A DNA stretch of 64,000 nt, from contig CM049313.1 of assembly GCA_026874595.1 (NCBI GenBank), forward strand, positions 51,697,659 to 51,761,658, given 5' to 3'. A model generated the notes under the pieces. The model searched no databases, was not told the DNA's origin, and saw only the letters and a list, made by a program, of their open reading frames with translations. This DNA comes from Sipunculus nudus. Taxonomy: Eukaryota; Annelida; Sipuncula; Golfingiida; Sipunculidae. The position numbers were made by a program, and so were the translations under genes. Below are positions 1 to 11,137 of the stretch, piece after piece; positions within the stretch are counted from its first letter, which is position 1, and each line of letters opens with the position of its first letter.

Positions 1-2379
1 TTTCAAAGTAATAAATGGAAAAGAGTAGCTTTTATACACCATGTCAAGTGTTGTTAACATCAAGCCCACCTAGTACAGCCTTCACCTGTGTTATGTAATC
101 CACTCAAGGCAGCTTGCCTTGGCTCAGCTTGGCCAGTTTCCCCTCTTTGCAGGCTTCTTCTCTGCCCTGAACCTCCCCCCCTCCCCCCCCCCCCCCACCA
201 GATGGTGCATTAGCTAGATGAATGTTATAATTTTCTGTATTGTTTTCATTCTTATTCTAGGCTATGCTACATTTTAGATTTTGTATTGTACCACCCTGGT
301 TACAATGATTAAAGTGTACATTTAATTGTGTCCACAAAGTGGTGTATTGCTATCAAAGTGTGGATGTTCATCAGATAAGAAATTCCTTACTTTAGAAGAG
401 AAAAACTTCACCAGGTGTGAAATTGGATATTAATTCCAGTAATAATTAAATTATAGCTAAGACAGTAATTAGCATGATATTGTTTGTCCCTCATTCAACC
501 AACAGTGTGAACCTTTTATTTCAATGAATAAAATTAAACTTGTACTGAAAACTCCTATGTACAAAACTTGTAAATTGTGATTCAAGGAATAATCTTGAAG
601 GTGCCATGTTATTGCATATTTTCTTTAAATTCAGTTTGAACATTTGTGATTTAAAATGAATAAAATATATGTGTGCATAATATGACCTGATGTGAGCTTA
701 ACTCTGGATAAATAATAATGCAACTTACAATTCTGATATTTTAACATATTTTTAGATCCTTTTTATTACAAATTTAAAAACTTGTCAATTAAAAAAATTA
801 ATCTGATGAAAACTATGACTGGAAATAGTTAATATGCTGAAAAAATAGGGTTTATTATAAACTAAATTCTCGTGAAAGTGAAATAATGTTATCAGTCCGT
901 TTTATCCAGTCGCCTGTCCATCTGTAAATTTACTTGTGCATCAAAGTATCCCAAAACTTTTACTGTTTTTCTTCATGACAGTCTTGCCAGAGTATTAGTT
1001 TTGCAATCATATATTTAGAACTTTACTATGACCAAGTAGGAGGGCCATTTTCTCTTAGCTATTCTAATGCTTATATATATGAAAAACATTACAATAGAAA
1101 TCATCATGTTTTGCATTTGCTAAAATTTCAAACTTCAGCTGAGCGCCGTGGCTCAAAGGTCCCTTGATTCATTTTCTCCCTGGAAGTACTACTTTTTTAT
1201 ATACAGTCGACAGATAAAATAAAAAGAGACTTGAAATAAATTCAATGATCTTTGCTGATGTTTTTTCATTTGCACCTTGGAAGCATGTGGATGCTGTTTA
1301 CACCAGTTTATACATCAGTTAAAATACATCCCTTGTTGTATGCTGAATAGTGTTTTATCTTTTGCATCCTGAAAGTACTGTGTTAAAGTGGATATATGGC
1401 CAACAGTTCAGATGCATTCAGATGTAAAAAGTACTTTAAGGTTACACAGAAGTAGTTGATATGGAATAACTTTGTCCTGATGTGTAGTGTTATAGAAACT
1501 GAGGGCACAGTTTGGATTAATTATAGTATAAAAACAAGTCGATATTTTAATCTTTATACTGTTATAGTGATTTAACTAACCACAATTAAGGCATGTCTTT
1601 AAAAAGATTCATGGAGTCTTTAAGATGAATGTATGGTGTATATCAGGCATTACATTCTGGTTTGATAAGTTTGTTTGTAGTGATGAAGCAAGTTTTTTAA
1701 TGCAAAGGGTTTGTTATTTCATGCTAATTTCAACTTCATAAAATCAAAGTAGTTCAGTTTCAAGATTTCTTTCATAGGACGGTCTTTACAATAGATAAAT
1801 TGATACACTTTATCTTAAAGTTATCTGTATATCTTTTTTCATATGTTTATATTAATAGAGTTAGTCAAAGGTAGATAAACGTTTTACCATTTTTAACTGT
1901 TATGGACATTCAGTAAAAAGGGATGATTTTCCTTTGTTATGTGACTTTTTATTAAGATTTTCATCATTGCAAGAAGCAACTAAAACATATGTTTAATTTA
2001 CATCCATATCACACTTTACAAAAACATTATTTCCATGTAATACTTTGAGGTAAAATGTTTAATTCTTATGATGCATCAGTAATCACTATATTTGCCTTAT
2101 TGTGGGCTCAATAACTTACCAATATTATACATTAGTTTTAAGAAAATCAGAAATGTTATTCTGAAGGAAATTCTGTTAGTTTGTTCATTGAGTATGTATC
2201 CATGCATGTACTTCTGTTAGGCATATACAAGCCACACAATGAATATAATGGCTTCTGCTTTTGTTCATATGATGATTTACATAATAACGTATGATGGTAC
2301 ATGTATATTTATAGATGCTGCAAACACATTATCACGCAGCGTTAACTTGCATAAATAAACAATAATTTTATCATGAGTT
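1..2379. other. no gene recognised; probable intron of gene C
   Basis: AT-rich sequence with no open frame of note on either strand. Gene C runs leftwards out of its third exon at 3313, so this is probably its next intron. I searched the minus strand by eye for the expected following exon (counterpart of the helical middle of gene B) and did not find it. A C-rich tract covers about 172-197. Plus-strand AATAAA motifs at 527-532 and 659-664 could mark the 3' end of a plus-strand gene lying to the left, but nothing else supports that. Confidence 0.4.
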
Positions 2380-2862
2380 TTAGCTTTTAAAACGTGTTCT
2401 CGAGAGTGAGACAACTGCATGTTTCAAGCCACAGGTGTTTTAAAACCGAGACGTCTGAAACACGTCTTAAGACACGTCACCTTTTAAAACGTCTTTTTGG
2501 TGTTTCGAAAAACGAGACAATGACATGTTTCAAGTCCCTGGTGTTTTAAAACCGAGATGTCTGAAACGCGTTTCAAGACACGTTTAAAGATGACATGTTT
2601 GACTTTTAAAACATGTTACAAGAAACATGTCTCAATCTTTTGGTGTCTGAACATGTTTCTCTTTGAGACATGTTTTGGTGAAACATGTTTTATATGGAAG
2701 TCGTCTTTTTAAAACATGTTTTAAATCCGAACCATGTTTTACACATATTTGAAACGGCTAAATCAGTGTGAAACGGCAAATCACGAAAGACATGTTTCGA
2801 AAAATGGGACAAGCTGGTGTTTCTCATTAAAACGCGAAACATGTCCTCAGCTTTTACAGTGT
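2380..2862. repeat. degenerate repeat block built on AAACATGTTT-like words
   Basis: About 480 bp in which variants of AAACATGTTT, GAGACATGTT and GTTTTAAAACCGAGACGTCTG recur many times in both orientations, including two near-copies starting around 2430 and 2545. The right edge ends in AGCTTTTACAGTG. It looks like an old fold-back or internally repetitive element. I could not find convincing terminal repeats or a target duplication. Confidence 0.5.
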
Positions 2863-2885
2863 ATACATAAACGTGTATGAAATTA

Positions 2886-3085
2886 TAACTATATATATAT
2901 ATATAGTTATATTTATTAACATAATGGAGATGATAAAATTATATAATATATTATTATTACAAAATAATAATATTATTATCATATTATTATTTCAAAATTA
3001 TTATTTTTCAAAATCATTATTATTGTAAATGTTGTTATTATTATTTATTATCAAAATCATTCTTTATATATATATATATATATAA
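2886..3085. repeat. AT and ATT microsatellites
   Basis: A short TA run near 2890-2906 flanked by AACT and AGTT (a small palindrome), an interrupted ATT/TTA region from about 2940 to 3060, and a further TA run at about 3065-3084. It lies just downstream of gene C exon 3 in that gene's intron. Confidence 0.85.
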
Positions 3086-3312
3086 ATTCTACGGAACTCA
3101 TCTGAACCCTTTACACAATAAGTGGTCTCTCAATATAGAATAAAATGACATCTGCGCACAAGGAATACTGAATTTCAAATAATATTTTGATTGTTTTATC
3201 AGAAGAATTTCATATATAAGACAGGTAATGTTCCCCCTTGACATTAACTCTACTTTCACCATACTCTTTTTTATATATTCATGTTTAATTAGATAACAGT
3301 TTTATGCTTTAC

Positions 3313-3517
3313 CTGATTATACATGAAACCAAATGATAAAGCGTAGATCATCCCTGCGGGTGCTAGGTAGCACGTGATGGCGCTGTTGATGTTTGGTGGT
3401 CCGGTGGTATGACTCGGCCAAATACACGAGATCATCGGGTAACACAGGAGAATGGAGACTGAGCACATCACGAGCGAGGCCAAGGCCGGCATACTGATCA
3501 ACAGAAGGTTCCGTACG
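3313..3517 (-). CDS. gene C exon 3, second membrane pair
   Basis: The acceptor is TTTTGACAG|C at 3518/3517; its C completes a serine codon begun by AG at the end of exon 2. The donor CAG|GTAAAG lies at 3313/3312, in phase 0. The exon encodes two hydrophobic stretches: one starting VRNLLLISMPALASLV and one in the segment NINSAITCYLAPAGMIYALS. Gene B has the same words (FPAIVSLA; DINTAVTCFLAPAGLVYTLS), which shows real coding conservation rather than a chance frame. In gene B the reading frame runs straight on past the donor point, so this intron is specific to gene C. Confidence 0.85.
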
Positions 3518-3689
3518 CTGTCAAAATACAAAACATTATGACATACAGTGAGAGACACAGAGAACATCAACCACGAGGCCATGGCAATGGCTCTGTACGC
3601 TTAAAAAAACAAGGCCTACAGGCCTAATGCGAACCTGTGCAAAGTTTGGGAGTATGAATCGAGGATTATTTTAAAATTTAATATTGATC

Positions 3690-4090
3690 CTCGTATGTCC
3701 TGCATATCTACCTTAGTATTATGATTTCAGCAAAATGGACGTTTCGGTTTAGGACATTTTAAAACAAGGATGTATCAGTCAGGATATTTCGGATATGTTT
3801 TTTTTACCAGAGAGGATTGTTGGCACAGATGTATGGACAATTTGGCAGCATTGTTTCAGAGAAGAACATTTTAAAATGTTTTTTAGCTTTTTTTCCTGTA
3901 ATATCTAAAAAAATGCATTTAGCCAAGAAATAAGCAAAATCCGATAGAATTTGTTAGATGACTAATTTTTTGCAAAAGAAAATTGGTGATGCTAGCTCCT
4001 GCCCTTTTTGAGATAGTTATGACGCACGATGGACGACGGAGAACGCCACATTGCATAAGCTCATAGATTCACTTAAAATGCAAACCAAGT
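3690..4090 (+). repeat. dispersed repeat family R1, copy 1
   Basis: Carries the landmarks 'acaatttgg..g.tgtttcaga', then 'ttttttagctttttt', then 'tagctcctgcccttttt', and ends 'cgccacattgcataagctcatagattc'. The same landmarks in the same order occur at 4560-4985 and 62950-63320. Probably an old non-autonomous transposable element; class unknown. Confidence 0.6.
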
Positions 4091-4142
4091 TTTTTCAAAC
4101 AGATGAAAGATATAGTTCCATAAGTTCTAAGCTGGGCATTCT

Positions 4143-4190
4143 ATGTCTAGACGTCTAGACGTCTAGAAATATCGTCTAGACACCAGGCAG
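4143..4190. repeat. short palindromic TCTAGACG repeat
   Basis: TCTAGACG is repeated about three times in direct succession and once more after a short gap. Each TCTAGA is itself a palindrome. No function is evident. Confidence 0.6.
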
Positions 4191-4559
4191 AGCCGGGTCA
4201 GTTGCCACGGTGATGTCTGGACTGCACCTTGGTGCACTGAGTGACCTCTTGACTTGGCATGATAAAACATGGCATGTTGTCATCATATCTGTTATCAAAC
4301 ACTGAAAGCCTTTTTCAATCGGCTACACTGCTTTTTTAAAGCTGCATCTACCCAATCTATTCGTATAAAACTAGCAAAACCCTACAATAGAATAATTCTT
4401 GTAAAGTTTAAACCAATCTGCCAAACAGTTTCATCATAAAACAGTGTATAAGCTAGAAGAGTCTAAAATTACATTTTTGCTGGTAAAAAAACAGATCGAT
4501 GTAGATTGCGCAACCAATACTTCAATTTCAGTTATGACTTATGTGACAAACATTGGCAT

Positions 4560-4985
4560 AAAATTTGGTGATGATATCTCCAGCCGTTTCTAATTTTTTT
4601 AATTAGGGTGTGCTTTTTTGGACAGATAACTAAGTTCAACTTCCTATAACTCGGCCAAATATCACCGAACTAGAACATTTCGTATAAATTTGAGAAAAAT
4701 CATTTCTGGAATTATTTCTGTGAAATATTGGACAATTTGGCTGGACGGTTTCGGAGATGAAGATTTTTAAAGGTTTTTTAGCTGTTTCCCTATAAAATCT
4801 ATATTGATGCAGATACCCAATAATAAGCTCTAGGGCACCAAGTTTTACATGTGACTAATTCTTACATGTAATTTGGAGCTGCTAGCTCCGACGGTTTCTG
4901 ACTTACAGCCATGGACGGCGGATAGTCGGCCATGGACGGCGGACGGACGCCCAGCGCCATCGTATAAGCTCACAGATTCGATAAC
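4560..4985 (+). repeat. dispersed repeat family R1, copy 2
   Basis: Same order of landmarks as the copy at 3690: 'ctcggccaaatatcaccgaac', 'caatttggctggacggtttc', 'ttttttagctgtttccc', 'gctagctccgacggtttctg', ending 'cgccatcgtataagctcacagattcg'. It abuts the decayed exon copy at 4990-5065 and may have truncated it. Confidence 0.6.
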
Positions 4986-4989
4986 AAAT

Positions 4990-5065
4990 ATATAACGAAA
5001 CAGAAACACCGAACACATTATCAAATGCAAGCAGGCTGATCCAGGATTCAAGGAGGTTCCGCACG
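4990..5065 (-). pseudogene. decayed partial copy of gene C exon 3
   Basis: On the minus strand an acceptor-like AAAAACAG is followed by CGTGCGGAACCTCCTTGA, against CGTACGGAACCTTCTGTTGA at the true exon 3 acceptor. Further on, LIMCSVFLFRY (a shifted frame) matches LVMCSVSILLCY of the real exon. The copy has lost frame and stops being similar after about 75 nt, where repeat R1 begins. It is best read as a duplicated exon that has degenerated. It lies in intron 2 of gene C, 1.5 kb upstream of the working exon. Confidence 0.5.
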
Positions 5066-5596
5066 CTGTTTTTGGATAGAGAATATAGAGGTAATTACAG
5101 ATACTGAATTAATTATTATATCACCGGCGGCGCCATTACAGTGCTGTCAAGAGACCAAAATAAGAGAACCAGTTAGAGATACGGAACAATCCACCAACAA
5201 GTCCATGGTAAGCGTGCATATACAAGCTGACCATTTGAAAGTGTCGGACGAGCGTCAAGAGAAAGAAAAACAGTCATATTCAGACTCTAAAGACGATAAC
5301 ATAATATAGGTAAGGTTTGTGACATACCAAGAGACAGATGAAAAAAAAAGAATTATAGTGACAAAAACGCATTATTTAGTAAAATAAAAACAGATAATAA
5401 CAATTCTGATGCGCTGGATGTAGCATAGAAGATATTAGAATAGGGGGACCCGTTGGGTGCATATTTTTTCAAGCTAACCAATATACCATCAACAACTAAA
5501 ATAGATGTATGCAATTCCCGAGCGATCCCAAAGGATCATCCCAAACCTTTACGGGGGGGATTATATTTTCAAGCAGGACGGTTGAATAAACGAGTG

Positions 5597-5599
<3 letters not shown>

Positions 5600-5672
<73 letters not shown>
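5600..5672. repeat. (AT)n microsatellite
   Basis: About 35 uninterrupted AT dinucleotides in intron 2 of gene C. It is the sole basis of a plus-strand open frame with alternating I and Y that should not be taken as coding. Confidence 0.95.
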
Positions 5673-5676
<4 letters not shown>

Positions 5677-5802
5677 TATCAAGGCCGTACGCCTTCATAT
5701 ACACAATACTTCATATATTTTACATGGATCATTGGACTTTAACTACTCTTGTTGAGCTAAGACAGCGGTCGTATCCAGAATCAAAGCCCAGGATCCGGAC
5801 AT

Positions 5803-6038
5803 TCTGGTACTGTACATTTATTACTGTGTAATTGTATTGATTTAGTGTATTGTAATGTTAGGATTGTTTTAAGAATAAATTTTAATTGTTTGTTATACAA
5901 AAAAAACACTGACTTCTTTATTCATTCCCCTAGACATTTCACGCTGCCTAGTGTTACAGAATCTGATTTTTTTTATCTCCGTAACAAAACTTATGCTCGT
6001 CAGGACTACGTGATCTGTTGTTACTAGGTTCCGTGACA
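5803..6038 (+). mobile_element. 3' part of an LTR of the TGTTACGGAACC family
   Basis: A reverse-complement relative of the LTRs at 17108, 26278 and 63586. It begins at a 'ggtactgtaca' equivalent, carries the AATAAA of the family in 'aagaataaattttaattg', and runs to the end 'aggttccgtgaca'. The 5' two thirds of the LTR are absent, so this is a truncated solo copy. Confidence 0.7.
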
Positions 6039-8081
6039 ATTGTAAGTGAGCCTTATCGTTGTTTCTATTGTCGCCTGAATTAATTCAATTCAAGTACGTT
6101 TAAACATTTCCAGAAAAAAGTCGTCAATGCAGAGAAGTCACCTTTCAGGTTTTATATCTTGAACTCAGAAACACGTTCTGAATGACTATAAATGGAACAT
6201 GGCAACAGGAAGTCATAATCGTTATCTGCTATTAATCTTATGTTCATATTGATCATAGCGTGATTGTGCTTTAGCTACTAATGGAAATAGAGCCACACAC
6301 ACTCAGTTGAAAAATTACAGGACTAACTATAAATACACGCAATGTAAGTAGGATATAGTTTTCAATTACGTGATATGTCGTTATAATTCCACAAGGTAAT
6401 CAATGTGCAGGACATATGGTTATAAATTTATTCAGGAAAGACAGACTCGAGGATGGGTAAAACAAGTAATTCATTAATTTTAAGAATTCGTGCCGCCCCG
6501 ATTTACAGAATTCAGAATTAAAGAATAAATCACTCAAGCAGACGTAGTTATCAATCGCAAATTTTTTTCTTAGGAAAAAATTATCTACTTTGAATTACTA
6601 TGAAACATTTTAATGCATCATATACTGTTAAAGCATATTCTAACCATAAAAATACTTCGGGCTATGAATGATACCGTGCCATTTTTTTGGTACGATAATA
6701 ATATATTTATGAATTTAGCATTTAGTGAAGCATTGGAATACAATGTAAGGCTGACTCACTAAAAGCAATAATCATTTCCTTTTTTTGTAATGTTCTTTTC
6801 AAATGAAAACATTTAAACACACAATTAACTAGAAAATTTGCCGAATTTGTATAATTAATTCACTTATTTCATATAAAACTTTATATTTGAATAAACTATG
6901 TTATATGTGATAAAAGTTGAATAATTTGTTCCAAATAAACAATACTCGGTTTGTTTCCTGCCAAATTCTGAATTTATTTCTTTATCAATTATTAATTTAT
7001 GCTAATTTATTCAAATATGGAAATTATCTCATTAGGAATGCAAATAGGAAAGGGCCCTTGGCTTATTGGATTATACGGAAAAACTTACATAAGATCCAAC
7101 CAGGGGATTTTGACACATCCTGTGATAAAACACATAAGATTTCCCCAGTCTATCTGTCATGCATGGTGGTAGTGCCATTGGGCGTTTGATCACAAGTGGT
7201 CCGGGCCACGGTTACAGATCAATACATAGAAGAAGAAACTATTCGCTGAGAAGAAAATTTAATTATTTATATACGCGAATCTCAAAATAGGGTAATCAAC
7301 AGATTCTTCTAATCGATCGCAGAAGCTCTCATATTAGATATTCTTTATATAACCGAAGGCTATACCGGATGTTTCAATAGCCAGAGGTTATATTAAATGT
7401 ACCGGACGTTGGCCTCCAGTGTCAATATTGTTAGGTTCGATCAGATAAAAACATATTTTTAATTGTAATAAGATTAATGAGGGACGGTTTTTATAGAAAC
7501 AGGTGTTATGGATGGCCACAAGGTACGAATGAGGTACAATTTGTATGAAACGATATGCAACATGAAGTTTGAACACGAGTTTAACTAGATGTATGCCAAT
7601 CGCCAGGCGATCAATTGGAGACTCGTCGTACCCCCCCCCCCCCCCAAGAGAAAAAAAAATCCAGACACATCCCCGACCCTCAACTTACCGACTAAGGCGG
7701 ATCGGCTGTACTACGACCTTGAGAAAAGGTAAATGTCAAGAATCAAAATCATATGCAAATCTGTGACCTAAGACTAAATTTGTGAAACTTGTGCCAAAAT
7801 ATCAAGTTTTGAATATCAGCCATATAGGAGATATAGCGCAAATAGACAATGGAAGGAGAAGAAACAGAAGAAAGGAAACAATTTTAAATAAATGGTTTTG
7901 CATTCGGTGGACCTTATATACATATAAACATACATATACATGCAATTTCAATAGATAAATTCTCCAAAAGGCCTCTTCTGTTTTCCATGAAAAAAAAAAA
8001 CATGATAAAATTTAGTGCCAACACAACATTCATTAGATATGTTTTAATTAAAATAAGTCGTTACAGAGTTGATACACTGAC
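6039..8081. other. intron 2 of gene C; no other feature recognised
   Basis: AT-rich intron sequence. The only notable item is a C tract at about 7631-7645. The open frames here (for example 6917-7189) resemble nothing I know. Confidence 0.5.
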
Positions 8082-8298
8082 CTGTTGAAGAATGTATCAG
8101 AGCTTTGCAAGACGGCTTTGTCCAGGTCACTGTAGAAATTGCCATCGTTTGACCAGTCCTTGATGTTTAGACAACCCTCCGCAGTGCGCATGCGCGATTG
8201 TTTTTTAACTATATGCTGAATCTTAAAGAGAGTTGTTGTGTCGTAGGTAAACGTCTTTCTCCCCCAGTACCTGTCCGAGGCCATTAACCCACACAGAC
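8082..8298 (-). CDS. gene C exon 2, extracellular or luminal loop
   Basis: The acceptor ATATATTTCAG|GT at 8299/8298 supplies GT to the single G left by exon 1, making a glycine codon. The donor AACAG|GTCAGT is at 8082/8081. The reading runs LCGLMASDRYWGRKTF and ends FYSDLDKAVLQSSDTFFN. The last part aligns with gene B exon 2 around FITKFDKEVISSWNSHFN. The start continues the membrane segment of exon 1. The exon is 217 nt and open throughout. Confidence 0.8.
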
Positions 8299-9285
8299 CT
8301 GAAATATATCGTACATTTATAATGTGTGTTTATATATATGGCCACGTATAGGCGAAATTGAGAACACCCGACAAACAGACAGACATACTGACAAAGTGAC
8401 TCAAGACTGAGACCAGATGACTTAACCATGTTATGAAGAAGACCCATAGGGTGAAAATAAGCTATATTTTATGTTTTTAAGTTTTTAGTTTTGGAGATAT
8501 GGCTTTAACATGATAAGTTGTAGTGGTTCCAGTGCAAGGCCCCAATTTGCCGTTTGACGAGATGTTGTACGAGATACTGCAAGACGTGTAATATAATCAA
8601 ATAACACTACTTGTATGCTACCTGATGCAAAAACTGGAACTCTGTAGCTTTAAAACTTACAAAGTTAGAAAAATAAGACCCCTTATTTTCGAATATCATG
8701 AACTTTTCCCTAAAATGCGTTACCATTGTTACAGAAGATTTCAAACACATTCACATAAAAAGGGCCTTGGAATGACGGAAGAAAAAATGAGCTATGAATG
8801 AAGTGGATACGACAATTTGTTACAAAGTTATGACGAAATTAACCGACGTTTTTCGATAACCTTGACCTTTGTCCATTAACAAAAATCAAAAGGCTTCGGG
8901 GACTTTTGGTTTGTATCAACTTTGTTAGATTAAAGGATATAGCTACAAACCTGTGCATTTTAGACTGGGGACAGACAGAGAAATAAACATAATTACAAAC
9001 AAACTGACCAACATGCTTGAAAAAATCGCTGATTTCCGGCAAGCAATAAGACATGAAAAGTAAACGATATTAGGTATTCGGGTCGGGCGATCCTGCTAAA
9101 AATCAATCCAATAAGCGTCTTCTTAAATAGATCAACCATAATGTCCATTGTCTAGGGAGAGTTTACAAATAAAAACTGTGAATTTACAACTTTCTATGCC
9201 TATCATTTAAATTGTGTGCCTTACGTAGAGACTGCCGGATTGAAAGACTAATCCATAAACGAAACTTTGATACCATTATAGCATT
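8299..9285. other. intron 1 of gene C, left part; nothing recognised
   Basis: No gene or repeat recognised. Open frames at 8223-8447 and 8839-9054 have no family features and overlap the intron side of exon 2. Confidence 0.5.
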
Positions 9286-9299
9286 AAATGCATTTTGTA
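9286..9299 (+). repeat. LINE target-site duplication, 5' copy
   Basis: AAATGCATTTTGTA, preceded by TT, is repeated immediately after the poly(A) of the LINE. The TT|AAA junction matches the preferred cut site of L1-type endonucleases. Confidence 0.85.
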
Positions 9300-9300
9300 T

Positions 9301-10512
9301 GTCCTTATCAATAACTATGGGAACGGTGGCTTGAGGCTGCCTGATATTAATACAATAATAGAAACTCAAAGATTTATGTGGATGAAGAAAATCATCACAG
9401 GTGACACGAGAAAGTATGCAATAATACCTAATCTTTATTTTAAACGCGTTGGTGGAATGAAAAATATCAGAGGTAACTTGGATCCTGAAATTCTAAAAAT
9501 AGGAATGTCATCTTTTTATTTACGTTGCCTTGATGTATGGCACTCTGTTACTTCCGGGGAACCATTAAGTAAAGAAACAGTCTTGACACAACATCTATGG
9601 AATAATAGATACATCAAGATAGGAGGTAAATCAGTCTATTATTATTTTCTTGATATTCTTGGTATAAAGTATGTTCGTGATTTGTACAATGACAGAGGTG
9701 AAAAAAGAAAATTTGAGGAAGTTGTAGCAAAAAACAGTTATGCTTACAACAAATACTATATCCACTGGATAGCTCTGCAAAGGGCTATTCCACAAAAATG
9801 GTTTCAGGATAATGATTTTAACAGATATATTGAGGTTAATAGTTCTTCTGTATTAAATTATGTATTTATATCCTACAATGACGTTGTTCTAGATTTGGAC
9901 AAACTCACATTCAGAAGTGTCTACAACAAAATAATATCATGTAAAACTTCTGAACCAATCTTCAAAATAAAGTTACCAAACCTGTATAAAGACTTTAACT
10001 TGAAACGAGCAATTAATTACGTTTATAAGACCACTCTAGACATGTATCTAAGGCAATTCCAGTTTAGAATTCTGCATAACATCCTTTCTGTTAACGAAAA
10101 TCTATTTAGATGGAGGATAACAGACACAAACAGATGTTCTTATTGTTTCACTGAAAATGAATCTATTTATCATTTATTCTGTGAATGTCACATTTCCAAA
10201 AACTTTTACTTGCAAATTAAGTCTTGGGCTAAAAATTTTGGATTAGAGATGCCAAGCCTCGGTCGTCAACTTTTATACACTGGAGCAGAAAAATCAGAAC
10301 ATGCTGCGCTTGTAAATATGTTGATGTTGGTCTACAAGATCATGGTTTTTAGTAATAGGAATAATCTGGCACCTCTTTCATTGGATCAGTATGTGACAAA
10401 ACTGACAAGATTTGAATATCTTGAACGCAAAGTGGCGGAAAAAAGGCACAAAAGTACTATACATGAAATAAAATGGAAACCAATTCCTCATACTATACTA
10501 AACCTGAAGTGA
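9301..10512 (+). CDS. LINE ORF2 C-terminal fragment
   Basis: About 403 residues ending in TGA. It starts inside the element because of 5' truncation, so no true start codon exists; a TTG at 9295 belongs to the target site. Recognisable parts are the post-reverse-transcriptase motif NGGLRLPD near the start, a long region rich in aromatic and basic residues, and the C-terminal knuckle CSYCFTENESIYHLFCECH (C-x2-C-x8-H-x4-C type), usual in L1/Tx1/R-type elements. The endonuclease and the catalytic palm of the reverse transcriptase are missing, so this fragment cannot retrotranspose on its own. Confidence 0.88.
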   Translation, partial: VLINNYGNGGLRLPDINTIIETQRFMWMKKIITGDTRKYAIIPNLYFKRVGGMKNIRGNLDPEILKIGMSSFYLRCLDVWHSVTSGEPLSKETVLTQHLWNNRYIKIGGKSVYYYFLDILGIKYVRDLYNDRGEKRKFEEVVAKNSYAYNKYYIHWIALQRAIPQKWFQDNDFNRYIEVNSSSVLNYVFISYNDVVLDLDKLTFRSVYNKIISCKTSEPIFKIKLPNLYKDFNLKRAINYVYKTTLDMYLRQFQFRILHNILSVNENLFRWRITDTNRCSYCFTENESIYHLFCECHISKNFYLQIKSWAKNFGLEMPSLGRQLLYTGAEKSEHAALVNMLMLVYKIMVFSNRNNLAPLSLDQYVTKLTRFEYLERKVAEKRHKSTIHEIKWKPIPHTILNLK

Positions 10513-11048
10513 TGTATATTATTCAACTACTATCATTTTGCTATATACAGCCAGGCGGTGACCCTTTCGGCTTCATGAGTGTGTATATAATGTATGATAT
10601 TTGTTTCAATTTATGTGAATATAGTATGAAATGTTAACATAATAGGAAACGTCAGGGTTTGTATTGATTTCACCATTTGACTTGTGAAGTTCTGCGAGAC
10701 AAACTTGTAAATTTTTGAAAAGAATGATGATTGAAATAATTGAATGTTCAGTGGTAAACATTTTTACGTAAATACATGAACTGGTAATCAGAAAGTTTTA
10801 TATAAATATATATTTGTATATGTAACAATGTACCTACAGGATACAAAAATTGTATACTGGAAATTTGAGTTTTTGTAATATCTTAAAGTCATGAAAATTC
10901 TAAAACTAAATGAACCTTGACAGATTTATATGGTACTCGCATGTAAAACATGGAATTGTACTTGTATTACACTGATATTTGGTTTGTAATTTACTGTTGT
11001 AAGTTTCCTAATAGTCTATGATGTCAATGATGAAACCTATTTTTCGAA

Positions 11049-11054
11049 AATAAA
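11049..11054 (+). terminator. LINE polyadenylation signal
   Basis: AATAAA lies about 35 bp before the A tract, the expected spacing for the 3' end of a retrotransposed transcript. Confidence 0.75.
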
Positions 11055-11088
11055 GAACAAGTACAAATCTGAGACATCATAGAGAGAG

Positions 11089-11123
<35 letters not shown>

Positions 11124-11128
<5 letters not shown>

Positions 11129-11137
11129 CATTTTGTA
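11124..11137 (+). repeat. LINE target-site duplication, 3' copy
   Basis: AAATGCATTTTGTA, identical to 9286-9299; its first three A bases cannot be told apart from the poly(A). The sequence then continues with C instead of the T that starts the element. Confidence 0.85.

Larger units (their letters stand above)
9300..11126 (+). mobile_element. 5'-truncated LINE (L1/Tx1-like) with poly(A) tail
   Basis: A 1.83-kb non-LTR retrotransposon insertion bounded by 14-bp direct repeats. It holds the C-terminal part of ORF2, a 3' untranslated region of about 575 bp, an AATAAA signal at 11049-11054 and a 37-bp A tract at 11090-11126. It lies in intron 1 of gene C, antisense to that gene. The reading frame is still open over more than 400 codons, so the insertion is probably fairly young. 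The clade is inferred from the GGLRLPD motif and the CCHC-type knuckle. Confidence 0.9.

Noticed and set aside
5453-5755. Plus-strand frame rich in alternating I and Y
   Set aside because: Produced by the AT microsatellite at 5600-5672; no other coding sign.
9295-9300. Apparent start codon of the 405-codon plus-strand frame
   Set aside because: It is TTG and lies inside the LINE target-site duplication; the frame enters from a 5'-truncated element and has no native start.
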